A DNA stretch of 5,772 bases from Paracoccus sp. (in: a-proteobacteria) (lineage in GTDB: Bacteria; Pseudomonadota; Alphaproteobacteria; Rhodobacterales; Rhodobacteraceae), in NCBI GenBank assembly GCA_018056045.1, contig JAGPGI010000192.1:1-5772 (forward strand), in the 5' to 3' direction. Shown here one piece after another: positions 1-5,722 of the stretch. The notes below the pieces were generated by a model. That model did not search any database. It saw only the letters and a program-made list of their open reading frames with translations, and had not been told where the DNA came from. How positions within the stretch are numbered: position 1 is the stretch's first letter; each line of letters starts with the position of its first letter. The translations under genes and the position numbers were made by a program.

Positions 1-1707
1 ATCCTGCGCCACGACCCCGATCCGGGCGCGCCATGCCCGCCACAGCGCCGGGCTGGCGGGTTGCCCGTCCAGCAGCACCTGCCCGGTCTCGGGCGCAGCC
101 AGCCCCAGCAGGATCTTGGAAAGCGTCGTCTTGCCGCTGCCCGAGGGGCCCTTGATGGCGATGAACTCGCCCTCGGCCACCGACAGCGAGACATTGTCCA
201 GAACCAGCGGCATCGTCGCGCCATAGCGGAAATTGACATTGCGCAGATCGACCGCGCCGCCCCGCTCGGCCTCCCCCGGCAGCGCGGCCTGCGTGTCGCC
301 GGCATCGGCGGGCGTCACCACGATATCGGCCAGCCGGTCCAGATGCAGCCGCAGCAGACGGAACCGGGTGATCTCGCCCACCAGCGACAGGGTCCGGTCG
401 CTGAAGGTCTGCCGATAGGACAGGAACGCCATCAGCATGCCGATGGAAAACCCCTGTGCGTCAAGGATCATCCGCGCGCCCAGAAAGACCACCAGCACCG
501 TCTGAAGCCCGATCACCGCCTGCTGCACAAAGCCCAGCGTGATCTCGAACCGGCCCAGCGAGACGGTGCTGTTGATGACCCTGGCATAGCGGTTGCGCCA
601 TGCGGCCTCGCGCGCGGTCTCGGCGCCGAAGAGCTTGATGGTCTGGGCGCCGCGCACCGATTCCATCAGATGCGACTGCTCATCGGCAAGGGCGATGATG
701 CGCTCCTCGGTCCGGGCGCGGGTCGCGGGGTAAAAGGCGAAGGCCAGCGCCAGCACGATCACCAGCGACACGATCACGATGACCGCCAGCAGCGGCGAAT
801 ACAGAAACAGCACCCCCGCCGCGATGATCGCCATGACCCCGTCGACCAGCGCCGAGACTGTGCCGCGCGTCAGCGCATCCTGAATCGTCATGGTCGATTC
901 GATGCGCGACATGACATCGCCGATATGGCGCTTTTCGAAATAGGAGACCGGCAGCCGCAGCAGGTGGCGCACGATATTGCCGACGACCTGAAAGGACAAA
1001 AGCGCGCCCATCAGCCGCAGCACCCAGTTCCTGAGCGCCTCCAGCCCGGCATGGATGACCACCAGCGCGCCAAAGCCAAGCGCCAGCACCGTCAGCAGGT
1101 TGCGATCCGAGCGCCCGATCGCCTCGTCCACCACAAGCTGCATCTGGAAGGGCAGCACGAAGGTCACCAGCTGGAACAGGAAAGACAGCAGCAGGACCTG
1201 CGCCGCCACGGGCCCCAATCCGCTGATCCGTGACCACAGATGCGACAGGCGCAGCCGGCTTTGCGCCTCGATCGGCCGGAAGCTCGCCACCGGGCTGAGT
1301 TCCAGCACCACGCCGCTGAAATGCTGCGAGACCTCGTCAAGGCGCATGGTCCGCGCGCCGCGCGCCGGGTCGTGAATGGTGACCCGGTTGCCGCGCACCG
1401 ATTTCAGCACGACGAAATGGTTGAGATCCCAATGGATGATCGCCGGGGTCTGAACCTTGTCCAATGCGTTCAGCCCGACCCGCAGTGCCCGGGGCGCCAG
1501 CGACAATTGCCCGCCCAGCTCCATCAGGCCGCGCAACGTGGCGCCGTGCAGCGATAGCGAAAACCGCTGGCGCAGCGTGTTCAGGTCCAGATTATGGCCG
1601 TGATAGCTGCCGATCATCGCCACGCAGGCCAGCCCGCATTCGGCGGCCTCGGCGGCGCGGATCACCGGCAGGTGGCGGCGGCCAAGGCTCAGGTCGCGCA
1701 GGCTCAT
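1..1707 (-). CDS. C39-peptidase ABC exporter of double-glycine peptides (CvaB/RaxB-like), 3' end cut off by the window
   Basis: This is an inner-membrane exporter that cleaves leader peptides on the cytoplasmic side and pumps out the mature peptides with ATP. The frame is open from the ATG at 1707 to the window edge: 569 codons of a family that is usually about 700. Residues 1-130 form a C39 cysteine peptidase, with Cys24 in AAECGLAC, His97 in LNHFVVL and Asp113 in IHDPARG, so the full triad is present. Hydrophobic helices lie near 167-189, 204-222, 286-305, 307-327, 390-411 and 418-429, as in a type 1 exporter fold. The ATPase domain begins near 485 with Walker [10 protein letters not shown] (520-528) and stops at the Q-loop (VVAQD, 565-569). 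The signature motif and Walker B lie outside the window. The start overlaps the stop of the upstream fusion-protein gene as ATGA, implying coupled translation. Its likely substrates are the four leader peptides upstream. Family assignment is firm; the exact substrates are inferred. Confidence 0.95.
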   Translation of the reverse strand, partial: MSLRDLSLGRRHLPVIRAAEAAECGLACVAMIGSYHGHNLDLNTLRQRFSLSLHGATLRGLMELGGQLSLAPRALRVGLNALDKVQTPAIIHWDLNHFVVLKSVRGNRVTIHDPARGARTMRLDEVSQHFSGVVLELSPVASFRPIEAQSRLRLSHLWSRISGLGPVAAQVLLLSFLFQLVTFVLPFQMQLVVDEAIGRSDRNLLTVLALGFGALVVIHAGLEALRNWVLRLMGALLSFQVVGNIVRHLLRLPVSYFEKRHIGDVMSRIESTMTIQDALTRGTVSALVDGVMAIIAAGVLFLYSPLLAVIVIVSLVIVLALAFAFYPATRARTEERIIALADEQSHLMESVRGAQTIKLFGAETAREAAWRNRYARVINSTVSLGRFEITLGFVQQAVIGLQTVLVVFLGARMILDAQGFSIGMLMAFLSYRQTFSDRTLSLVGEITRFRLLRLHLDRLADIVVTPADAGDTQAALPGEAERGGAVDLRNVNFRYGATMPLVLDNVSLSVAEGEFIAIKGPSGSGKTTLSKILLGLAAPETGQVLLDGQPASPALWRAWRARIGVVAQD

Positions 1708-2975
1708 CCCAGCCGCCCCACCGCATAGATCGGGTCAAACAGCCATTCCAGCAGCGTCCGCCGGTCGGTGACGATATTGGCCGAAAGGAGCATTCCGGGC
1801 TGGATCGGGATCAGGTCGCCATAGGCGTCCACCTGATCGCGCTCAAGCTCGACCTTGACGCGAAACACCGGCTCCTGAAAGGCAATGCCCTGAATGGCGA
1901 CCTCGCCGGGGGCCAGAACCGTGCGCGACACCTCGCGGATGCGGCCGCGCGCGGTGCCGAATTTCTGATAGGGAAAGGCCTGATACATCAGGCGCGCCTC
2001 AAGGCCGACACGGATGAAACCGGCCGCGCGCGAGGGGACGTAAAGCTCGGCCTCGAGGCGCGATCCCTCGGGGGTCATCACCGCCACAACCGCGCCCGCG
2101 GGAACGCTTTGCCCGACCGCCACCGGCAGCGCCACCACCTTGCCGGCAACCGTGGCGGTGGCACGGTAATCGGTCTGCACGGCCAGTTCGGTTTCGCGCT
2201 GCTCCAGCAGCGCCTCGTTCGCGCGGGCCTGCGCCTCGGCTGCGCGGATGTCCAGCGGCAAGGCTTCCAACCGGCTGTCCAGCTCGCCGATCTGGCGCTC
2301 CAGCGACAGCATCATCATGCGGATCTCGGCCGCGTCCTGCTGGGCGACAAGGCCCATGATCTCGGCCTCTTCGACAGCGCGGGCGCTGGCATAGCCGCGA
2401 TTGGCGATGTCCTGCATCCGCTCGGTATTGCTGCGCACCAGCGCCAGCCTTTCCTCCATCGCGGCGAGGCGCTGCCGGCTCTGGTCGCGTTCGCGCAGAA
2501 GCGCCGCCTTCTGGTCGCGGATATGGCGATCTTCGGCCAGAAGCTTCTCGCGCGCGGCGGTGGCCTGTGCGCGGCTTGCCTCGAGTTGCGCGGCAAGATG
2601 GCGGGCAAGCGCCTGTCCCGCATCGCCCTCGGTGGTGACCGATGACAGTCTGAGCGTGGCTAGCGCCGCCCCCGATGCGACGCTGTCGCCTTCGGCCACG
2701 GCCAGATTGCCGATGATGCCCCCCTGCCGGGCAGTGACGCGGATCAGCCCCTCACGCGGGACGATCCAGCCCGACACCGTTTCCGTGCGGGCATAGCTGG
2801 CTGTGCCCAGAAACGCCGCCGCACCCAAAAGGACGATGGCGGCCAGCATGATCAGCACCCGCATCCGCAGGGACAGCCGCACCAGCACCTCGCCATCGAG
2901 GCGGCGCAGCCGGTGTTCGACCGCCTGCTCGCGGAAGAGTGGCCGGGATGCGGCATCTTTCGGGGCATCACTCAT
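1704..2975 (-). CDS. HlyD/CvaA-family membrane fusion (periplasmic adaptor) protein
   Basis: This 423-residue protein links the inner-membrane ABC exporter to an outer-membrane channel. It has a short cytoplasmic N-terminus with PLFREQA (12-18), typical of CvaA/RaxA-like adaptors, and one membrane helix at about 39-60. The first half of a lipoyl-like domain follows (about 67-110, starting SGWIVPREG). A long charged Ala/Glu/Arg/Gln-rich coiled-coil hairpin spans about 120-270. The second lipoyl half (about 275-310, [20 protein letters not shown]) and a beta-rich membrane-proximal region complete it. The length is normal for the family. The next gene starts inside its stop codon. No good Shine-Dalgarno sequence sits 5-12 bases before the ATG (the stretch is CGCCGCCGCC), and no in-frame alternative start exists back to the stop at 3006, so its translation may rely on upstream ribosomes. 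No TolC-type gene is seen here. Confidence 0.94.
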   Translation of the reverse strand: MSDAPKDAASRPLFREQAVEHRLRRLDGEVLVRLSLRMRVLIMLAAIVLLGAAAFLGTASYARTETVSGWIVPREGLIRVTARQGGIIGNLAVAEGDSVASGAALATLRLSSVTTEGDAGQALARHLAAQLEASRAQATAAREKLLAEDRHIRDQKAALLRERDQSRQRLAAMEERLALVRSNTERMQDIANRGYASARAVEEAEIMGLVAQQDAAEIRMMMLSLERQIGELDSRLEALPLDIRAAEAQARANEALLEQRETELAVQTDYRATATVAGKVVALPVAVGQSVPAGAVVAVMTPEGSRLEAELYVPSRAAGFIRVGLEARLMYQAFPYQKFGTARGRIREVSRTVLAPGEVAIQGIAFQEPVFRVKVELERDQVDAYGDLIPIQPGMLLSANIVTDRRTLLEWLFDPIYAVGRLG

Positions 2976-3045
2976 GGCGGCGGCGACTGACCTTTGCTGT
3001 GCGGATCAGGCCGCGCCCCAGCCGGCTGGCAAGGGCGCGACCCAT
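2968..3045 (-). CDS. doubtful 25-codon ORF overlapping the adaptor start, possible coupling leader
   Basis: A 25-codon frame starts at the ATG at 3045 and ends at a TGA 8 bases inside the adaptor gene. The product, beginning MGRALASRLGRGLIRTAK, would be strongly basic (about eight Arg/Lys) and has no double-glycine leader. Its own ribosome site is weak (TTGGAAACC before the ATG). Its stop lies right at the start of the adaptor gene, which itself has no clear Shine-Dalgarno sequence. It could therefore be a translated leader that delivers ribosomes to the adaptor start. It could equally be a chance frame in GC-rich DNA. I do not recognise the peptide. Confidence 0.2.
   Translation of the reverse strand: MGRALASRLGRGLIRTAKVSRRRHE
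3012..3039 (-). promoter_or_regulatory. GC-rich hairpin between the peptide genes and the export genes
   Basis: Perfect 7-base inverted arms (CGCGCCC at 3012-3018 and GGGCGCG at 3033-3039) enclose a 14-base loop that holds a second palindrome, CAGCCGGCTG (3019-3028). In the transcript this lies 34 bases after the stop of peptide gene D and 36 bases before the adaptor ATG. No U-tract follows, so it is not a classical intrinsic terminator. It could protect the 3' end of the peptide messages or reduce read-through into the export genes. Function is inferred from position only. Confidence 0.4.
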
Positions 3046-3072
3046 GGTTTCCAATATGATCCGATAAGGCGA

Positions 3073-3249
3073 TCAGCGCTGGCAGATGGCCCGCGCGGCC
3101 AGTGCAACGGCGATCTCGCCCACGGCGATCACGGCGGCGACGGCGATGATGAAGCCGCCCGAAACCTCATCGGTCTCAGCCTCGCTGAGCACCGCGTATT
3201 CCTGATCGGCGATGGCGGGCTGGTTCAGCGTGGACATGATGTTGCTCAT
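3073..3249 (-). CDS. double-glycine leader peptide D, class IIb bacteriocin-like, hydrophobic core
   Basis: This is a 58-residue precursor of a secreted peptide. The leader (1-32) ends VLSEAETDEVSGG: L21 at -12, E25 at -8, V29 at -4 and G31-G32 at -2/-1, the pattern cut by C39 peptidases. The predicted mature peptide is 26 residues (33-58). It is very hydrophobic, FIIAVAAVIAVGEIAVALAA followed by RAICQR, with small residues spaced along one likely helix, a single Cys56 and a basic end. It resembles short lactobin A/cerein 7B-type precursors annotated in proteobacteria; I cannot name a closer relative. The first ATG is preferred over Met5 because a strong AGGAAGGA lies 9 bases upstream of it. 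It is the last of four peptide genes and sits next to the export genes. A membrane-active role is likely from composition but is inferred. Confidence 0.82.
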   Translation of the reverse strand: MSNIMSTLNQPAIADQEYAVLSEAETDEVSGGFIIAVAAVIAVGEIAVALAARAICQR

Positions 3250-3258
3250 GGTTTGGTT

Positions 3259-3266
3259 TCCTTCCT
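3259..3266 (-). promoter_or_regulatory. strong ribosome binding site of peptide gene D
   Basis: AGGAAGGA ends 9 bases before the ATG at 3249. It is the best Shine-Dalgarno match among the four peptide genes, and it fixes the start at the first Met rather than Met5. It suggests that peptide D may be the most efficiently translated product. Confidence 0.7.
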
Positions 3267-3270
3267 GTCT

Positions 3271-3290
3271 GGTTGGTGGTTGGTGGCTGG
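3271..3290 (+). repeat. G-rich GGTTGGT repeat in the C-D spacer
   Basis: The plus strand reads GGTTGGTGGTTGGTGGCTGG, with six GG pairs separated by one or two bases and a direct 7-base repeat GGTTGGT. The transcribed strand's RNA reads as C/A repeats (ACCAACC twice) just upstream of the ribosome site of gene D, so the messenger RNA is unstructured there. The DNA template strand could in principle form a two-layer G-quadruplex. Confidence 0.45.
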
Positions 3291-3297
3291 TAGTTTC

Positions 3298-3450
3298 TCA
3301 GTTCTGGCGTTTCGGACCCGAGCCGGCCGTGATCACGACCGGGCCGATGCCGACCAGCACAGCGCTTCCGCCGGAGACGGCTTCGGTCTCGGCTGGGGTC
3401 AGCACGCGCAATGGCCCGCTGTCCCGTGGATCTTTCGAGGGTTTCGACAT
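3298..3450 (-). CDS. double-glycine leader peptide C
   Basis: This is a 50-residue precursor. The leader (1-28) is hydrophilic and ends VLTPAETEAVSGG: L17 at -12, E21 at -8, V25 at -4 and GG at 27-28. It is nearly the same as the leader of peptide D (VL-S/T-x-A-E-T-D/E-x-V-S-G-G), which points to duplication. The predicted mature peptide is 22 residues (29-50), SAVLVGIGPVVITAGSGPKR then QN, with no acidic residue and a net charge near +2. The ATG lies 11 bases after the stop of gene B. Its upstream GGGAAAG is only a modest ribosome site, so coupling to gene B is likely. The core motif P-V-V-I...G-P-K-R recurs in peptide A. Function is unknown; a bacteriocin or signal peptide is inferred from leader and context. 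Confidence 0.8.
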   Translation of the reverse strand: MSKPSKDPRDSGPLRVLTPAETEAVSGGSAVLVGIGPVVITAGSGPKRQN

Positions 3451-3461
3451 CGGCTTTCCCG

Positions 3462-3632
3462 TCAATTGAGCAAAAGCCGCAGCAACTGGCGGGCGGACAG
3501 TTCCACCGTCGCAAGCACATAGCTGCCCACGCCGCCGCCCGAGACGCTGCCGATCTCGGCCTCGGTCATGGCGGTGATCCGGGTTTCGCCGGCCGGGGCA
3601 GCATTCTGGTCCTTGGCGTCATCTGGTTTCAT
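3462..3632 (-). CDS. double-glycine leader peptide B
   Basis: This is a 56-residue precursor. The leader (1-33) starts MKPDDAKDQN and ends MTEAEIGSVSGG: M22 at -12, E26 at -8, I27 at -7, V30 at -4 and GG at 32-33. The predicted mature peptide is 23 residues (34-56), starting GVGSYVLATVELSARQ and ending LLRLLLN. It has a Leu-rich, amphipathic-looking C-terminal half and net charge near +1. The start at 3632 is chosen because GGAG (3640-3643) lies 7 bases upstream. A longer in-frame start at 3788 would run through most of peptide gene A and has no support. It begins 22 bases after gene A and ends 11 bases before gene C. I do not recognise the core; the secreted-peptide role rests on the leader and on the C39 exporter downstream. 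Confidence 0.8.
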   Translation of the reverse strand: MKPDDAKDQNAAPAGETRITAMTEAEIGSVSGGGVGSYVLATVELSARQLLRLLLN

Positions 3633-3654
3633 GGTTGATCTCCATTCGTGAGGG

Positions 3655-3837
3655 TTACTTGCCTGACCCCATTGCGAAGGGCGGCCAACGGGTCGGGTCG
3701 ATGCCAACATCGGGAGGGCGACGCGGTCCGACGGGCGCGATGATGATCGGATCCACGATCCGGATCGCACCGCCGCCGGCGGCGCCAACCATTGTCACCT
3801 CGTCCGGCGACAGAGGGGTAATGTCATGAAACTGCAT
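3655..3837 (-). CDS. leader peptide A with variant cleavage site and Pro/Arg-rich core
   Basis: This is a 60-residue precursor and the first gene of the operon. The short leader ITPLSPDEVTMVGAA has L9 at -12, S10, E13 at -8, V14 at -7 and V17 at -4 when aligned with its three neighbours. That places Ala19-Ala20 rather than Gly-Gly at -2/-1, with Gly21-Gly22-Gly23 immediately after. The core has a hydrophobic start (GAIRIVDPIIIAP) and then a stretch rich in Pro and Arg (VGPRRPP, DPTRWPPF) ending AMGSGK. Eight of about 40 residues are Pro and net charge is about +2. AGG (3845-3847) lies 7 bases before the ATG. The composition recalls proline-rich antimicrobial peptides, but no homology is claimed. 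It could also be a signal peptide, being closest to the divergent kinase promoter. It is less certain as an exporter substrate than B-D. Confidence 0.72.
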   Translation of the reverse strand: MQFHDITPLSPDEVTMVGAAGGGAIRIVDPIIIAPVGPRRPPDVGIDPTRWPPFAMGSGK

Positions 3838-3872
3838 AACGCCGCCTACTGATTACGTTCACATCAGGCGCA

Positions 3873-3887
3873 GGTTTCGCGAAAACC
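3873..3887. promoter_or_regulatory. operator-like palindrome TTTCGCGAAA
   Basis: A perfect 10-base palindrome TTTCGCGAAA (3875-3884) is flanked by GG and ACC, making an imperfect 15-base dyad. It lies about 42 bases upstream of the first peptide gene, between the two divergent genes. It would fall just downstream of the transcription start if the candidate promoter at 3897-3924 is right, a place typical for a repressor site. The binding protein is unknown. Confidence 0.4.
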
Positions 3888-3896
3888 GGCGGTGAA

Positions 3897-3924
3897 GATA
3901 TAGGTCAGACGTGCTATAGGTCAG
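3897..3924 (-). promoter_or_regulatory. candidate sigma-70-like promoter of the peptide operon
   Basis: Read on the minus strand, CTGACC (3919-3924, -35-like, four of six matches to TTGACA) is followed after 16 bases by TATATC (3897-3902, -10-like, four of six matches to TATAAT). Transcription would start near 3890 and give a leader of about 50 bases before peptide gene A. Both hexamers lie in or at the edge of the tandem 16-base repeat. The matches are modest, so this is tentative. Confidence 0.3.
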
Positions 3925-3930
3925 ACGTGC
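3899..3930. repeat. perfect tandem repeat of a 16-mer in the divergent promoter region
   Basis: TATAGGTCAGACGTGC occurs twice head to tail without any mismatch (3899-3914 and 3915-3930), and the next two bases (TA) begin a third copy. Each unit contains the small inverted repeat GTC-A-GAC, and the junction makes CTATAG. It sits between the kinase and peptide genes, 62 bases above peptide gene A and 105 above the kinase TTG. A pair of binding sites for the regulator is plausible. A recent slippage duplication is the alternative. Confidence 0.75.
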
Positions 3931-4022
3931 TACTGTGCGGCTCGCCATGGCCCGGGATAGTTGGGCGGGACCGGGTTACTGAGGAAGGGCCGACCGGATC
4001 GACGGGCGCCTTTTGTTGGGGT

Positions 4023-4026
4023 GGAG
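4023..4026 (+). promoter_or_regulatory. ribosome binding site deciding a TTG start for the kinase
   Basis: GGAG lies 8 bases before a TTG at 4035 that is in frame with the kinase. The longest open frame would begin with the GTG at 3927, but that codon lies inside the tandem repeat and the 36 residues it adds (starting MLLCGSPWPGIVGRD) look non-coding. Confidence 0.6.
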
Positions 4027-4034
4027 TACAGGCA

Positions 4035-5714
4035 TTGACGGCTGACAATCCGGCGATCCGCGTCAGGCGCGCGATTTCAGGCTCTGACGAGATCGCCGAG
4101 CGGCGCGACACCGAGGCCGGGCAGGCCCTCGTCCGGGTGGTCATCGCCATCGGCTTCGCGGTCTACATCGCCATCGGCCTTTATCTCGACATGTTCGACG
4201 CGCGGGCAAGGCAGGTCCTGAGCATCTACCCGCTGATCCTGCTGATCTTCGCGCTGCTGATCGCCTGGGATATCCGGCGCCGGCCCGGCGTGCATCCGGC
4301 GCGGCGCGCCCTGTGCATGGCGGCTGATTTCGGCAGCATCGCCCTGGTCATCACCCTGGGCGGGACCTATATGACGCCGATCTTTGCGGTGCTTTTGTCG
4401 GTGACGGTCGGCTACGGGATGCGCTATGGCACGCGCTACCTGATCGCGGCGACGCTGGTGGCGATGCTGACTCTGGTCGTGATCGCCGTCCTCAGCCCGC
4501 TATGGCGTCAGCAGCCCTTTGTCATCGTGACCTTTGGCCTGTCGCTGCTGTTCGTGCCGCTTTACGCCAATGCGCTGCTTGCCGACACGCGCGAAGCCTA
4601 CCGCGCCGCCGACCGGGCCAATCTGGCCAAGGCGCGGTTCCTGTCCCATGCCAGCCACGACCTGCGTCAGCCCGTCCATGCGATCGGGCTGTTCACCAAT
4701 TGCCTGCGCGAGGCGAACCTGTCGCAAACCGACGCGGACATGCTGGATAATATCGACCATTCGCTGCGCGGCGTGACGCGGATGCTGCGCTCGCTGTTCG
4801 ATATCGCGACGCTCGACAGCGGCAAGATCGTGGTGCGCAAGAAGCCGGTGTCGCTGGGCGAGGTGATCCGCGACGTGGTTCATCAATACGGCGCCGAGAT
4901 CCAGCGCGCCGAGGTCAGCCTGCGCTGGGTCGACAGCTCCATCGTGGTCGATACCGATCCCGGCCTGCTGACCATCATGGTGCAGAACCTGATCTCGAAC
5001 GCGATCAAGTATTCGCCCGGTGCCCACGTGCTGGTCGGCTGCCGCAGGCAGGGCGCCACCGCCACGATCTGGGTGCTGGATCAGGGCATCGGCATTGAGC
5101 CCAAGAACCATCAGCGGGTCTTTGACGAGTTCTACCGCGTGCCCTCGCCCGGCCGCGATATCGAGGGTATCGGCCTCGGGCTGGCGATCCTGCGGCGTAT
5201 GGCGGACCTGATCGGCACCCGGATCGCCTTCAGTTCGACCCCCGGCAAGGGCACCGCCATCGGCATTCGCGGCCTTGTGCGGACAACCGCGCCGACCGTG
5301 CCCGCGCCGGTCGCCCCGGCCCATTCCAAAAGCCTGCTCTATGGGGCACGGGTGGTGCTGATCGAGGATGACCCGGCGGTGCTTTTGTCCACGCAACTCC
5401 TGATGGAACGCTGGGGATGCGTGGTGCAGGCGCTGGGCGCGCCAAGTTGCGATACCGGGCCTTGCGACATCATCGTGGCGGATTACGACCTGAACGGCCC
5501 GCTATCAGGCACTGACGCCATCGGCGAGATCCGGGCGCGGCAGGGCTGGCAGGTGCCGGCGATCATCGTGACCGCGCATGACGAGGACAAGATCCGCAGC
5601 GAAATGCACGGCGCGGTCCTGCCGATCCTGCCCAAACCCACCCACCCGGCCGAGCTGCGCTCGGTCATGCTCGGGATGCTGGCCGGGGGCGAGCGCCCTG
5701 CCCCGCGGGCCTGA
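4035..5714 (+). CDS. membrane-bound hybrid sensor histidine kinase with C-terminal receiver
   Basis: This 559-residue inner-membrane signal transducer is numbered here from the TTG start. About six hydrophobic helices (near 32-50, 61-79, 92-109, 113-127, 134-154 and 160-180) with short loops form the input region; no PAS, Cache or other named sensor domain is visible. The HisKA part has the H-box FLSHASHDLRQPVHA with His208. The ATP-binding domain shows the N-box NLISNAIKYSP (318-328), G1 DQGIGI from Asp349, F-box VFDEFYR and G2 GIGLGLAI from Gly378. A Pro/Ala-rich linker (about 417-431) leads to a receiver with acidic IEDD (443-446), phospho-acceptor Asp483 in DIIVAD, Thr513 and Lys534 in LPKP. 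All catalytic residues are intact. SHDLRQP-type hybrid kinases are often found beside LuxR-type regulators, and one appears to end just downstream. Its divergent position from the peptide operon suggests that it controls that operon. The ligand is unknown; peptide sensing is inferred only. Confidence 0.93.
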   Translation: MTADNPAIRVRRAISGSDEIAERRDTEAGQALVRVVIAIGFAVYIAIGLYLDMFDARARQVLSIYPLILLIFALLIAWDIRRRPGVHPARRALCMAADFGSIALVITLGGTYMTPIFAVLLSVTVGYGMRYGTRYLIAATLVAMLTLVVIAVLSPLWRQQPFVIVTFGLSLLFVPLYANALLADTREAYRAADRANLAKARFLSHASHDLRQPVHAIGLFTNCLREANLSQTDADMLDNIDHSLRGVTRMLRSLFDIATLDSGKIVVRKKPVSLGEVIRDVVHQYGAEIQRAEVSLRWVDSSIVVDTDPGLLTIMVQNLISNAIKYSPGAHVLVGCRRQGATATIWVLDQGIGIEPKNHQRVFDEFYRVPSPGRDIEGIGLGLAILRRMADLIGTRIAFSSTPGKGTAIGIRGLVRTTAPTVPAPVAPAHSKSLLYGARVVLIEDDPAVLLSTQLLMERWGCVVQALGAPSCDTGPCDIIVADYDLNGPLSGTDAIGEIRARQGWQVPAIIVTAHDEDKIRSEMHGAVLPILPKPTHPAELRSVMLGMLAGGERPAPRA

Positions 5715-5722
5715 GGCCTCAG
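5711..5722. repeat. palindrome containing both convergent stop codons
   Basis: CTGAGGCCTCAG is a perfect 12-base palindrome. The TGA of the kinase (5712-5714) and the TGA of the opposite-strand gene (5719-5721) are its two arms, with four bases between the coding regions. Outer arms CCGCG (5703-5707) and CGCGG (5726-5730) could extend it past an unpaired 3-base step. A weak bidirectional terminator is possible, but no T-tract is seen. Confidence 0.4.

Noticed and set aside
61..1233. 390-codon plus-strand open frame
   Set aside because: It is antisense to the ABC exporter, whose frame has clear C39, membrane and Walker A motifs. The plus-strand product is an Arg/Gln/His-rich sequence typical of a GC-rich shadow.
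680..1237. 185-codon minus-strand open frame
   Set aside because: It is on the exporter's strand but in another frame, with a Gly/Ala/Arg-rich product and no motif.
1464..2645. 393-codon plus-strand open frame
   Set aside because: It is antisense to the exporter start and the HlyD-family gene, and its composition is that of a shadow frame.
3176..3520. 114-codon minus-strand frame across peptides B, C and D
   Set aside because: It is out of frame with three leader-bearing genes and shows no domain or leader.
3462..3788. 108-residue version of peptide B
   Set aside because: The extra 52 residues overlap peptide gene A in another frame. A ribosome site lies at 3640-3643 before the ATG at 3632, and the leader length fits the family only from there.
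3947..3982. 11-codon ORF in the kinase leader
   Set aside because: It has no convincing ribosome site and no recognisable product; a frame this short occurs by chance.
3927..4034. GTG start extending the kinase by 36 residues
   Set aside because: The GTG is inside the tandem repeat without a ribosome site. A TTG at 4035 has GGAG at 8-base spacing, and the added residues look non-coding.
4500..5396. 298-codon minus-strand open frame
   Set aside because: It is antisense to the kinase catalytic core, with an Arg/His/Gln/Asp-rich product and no motif.
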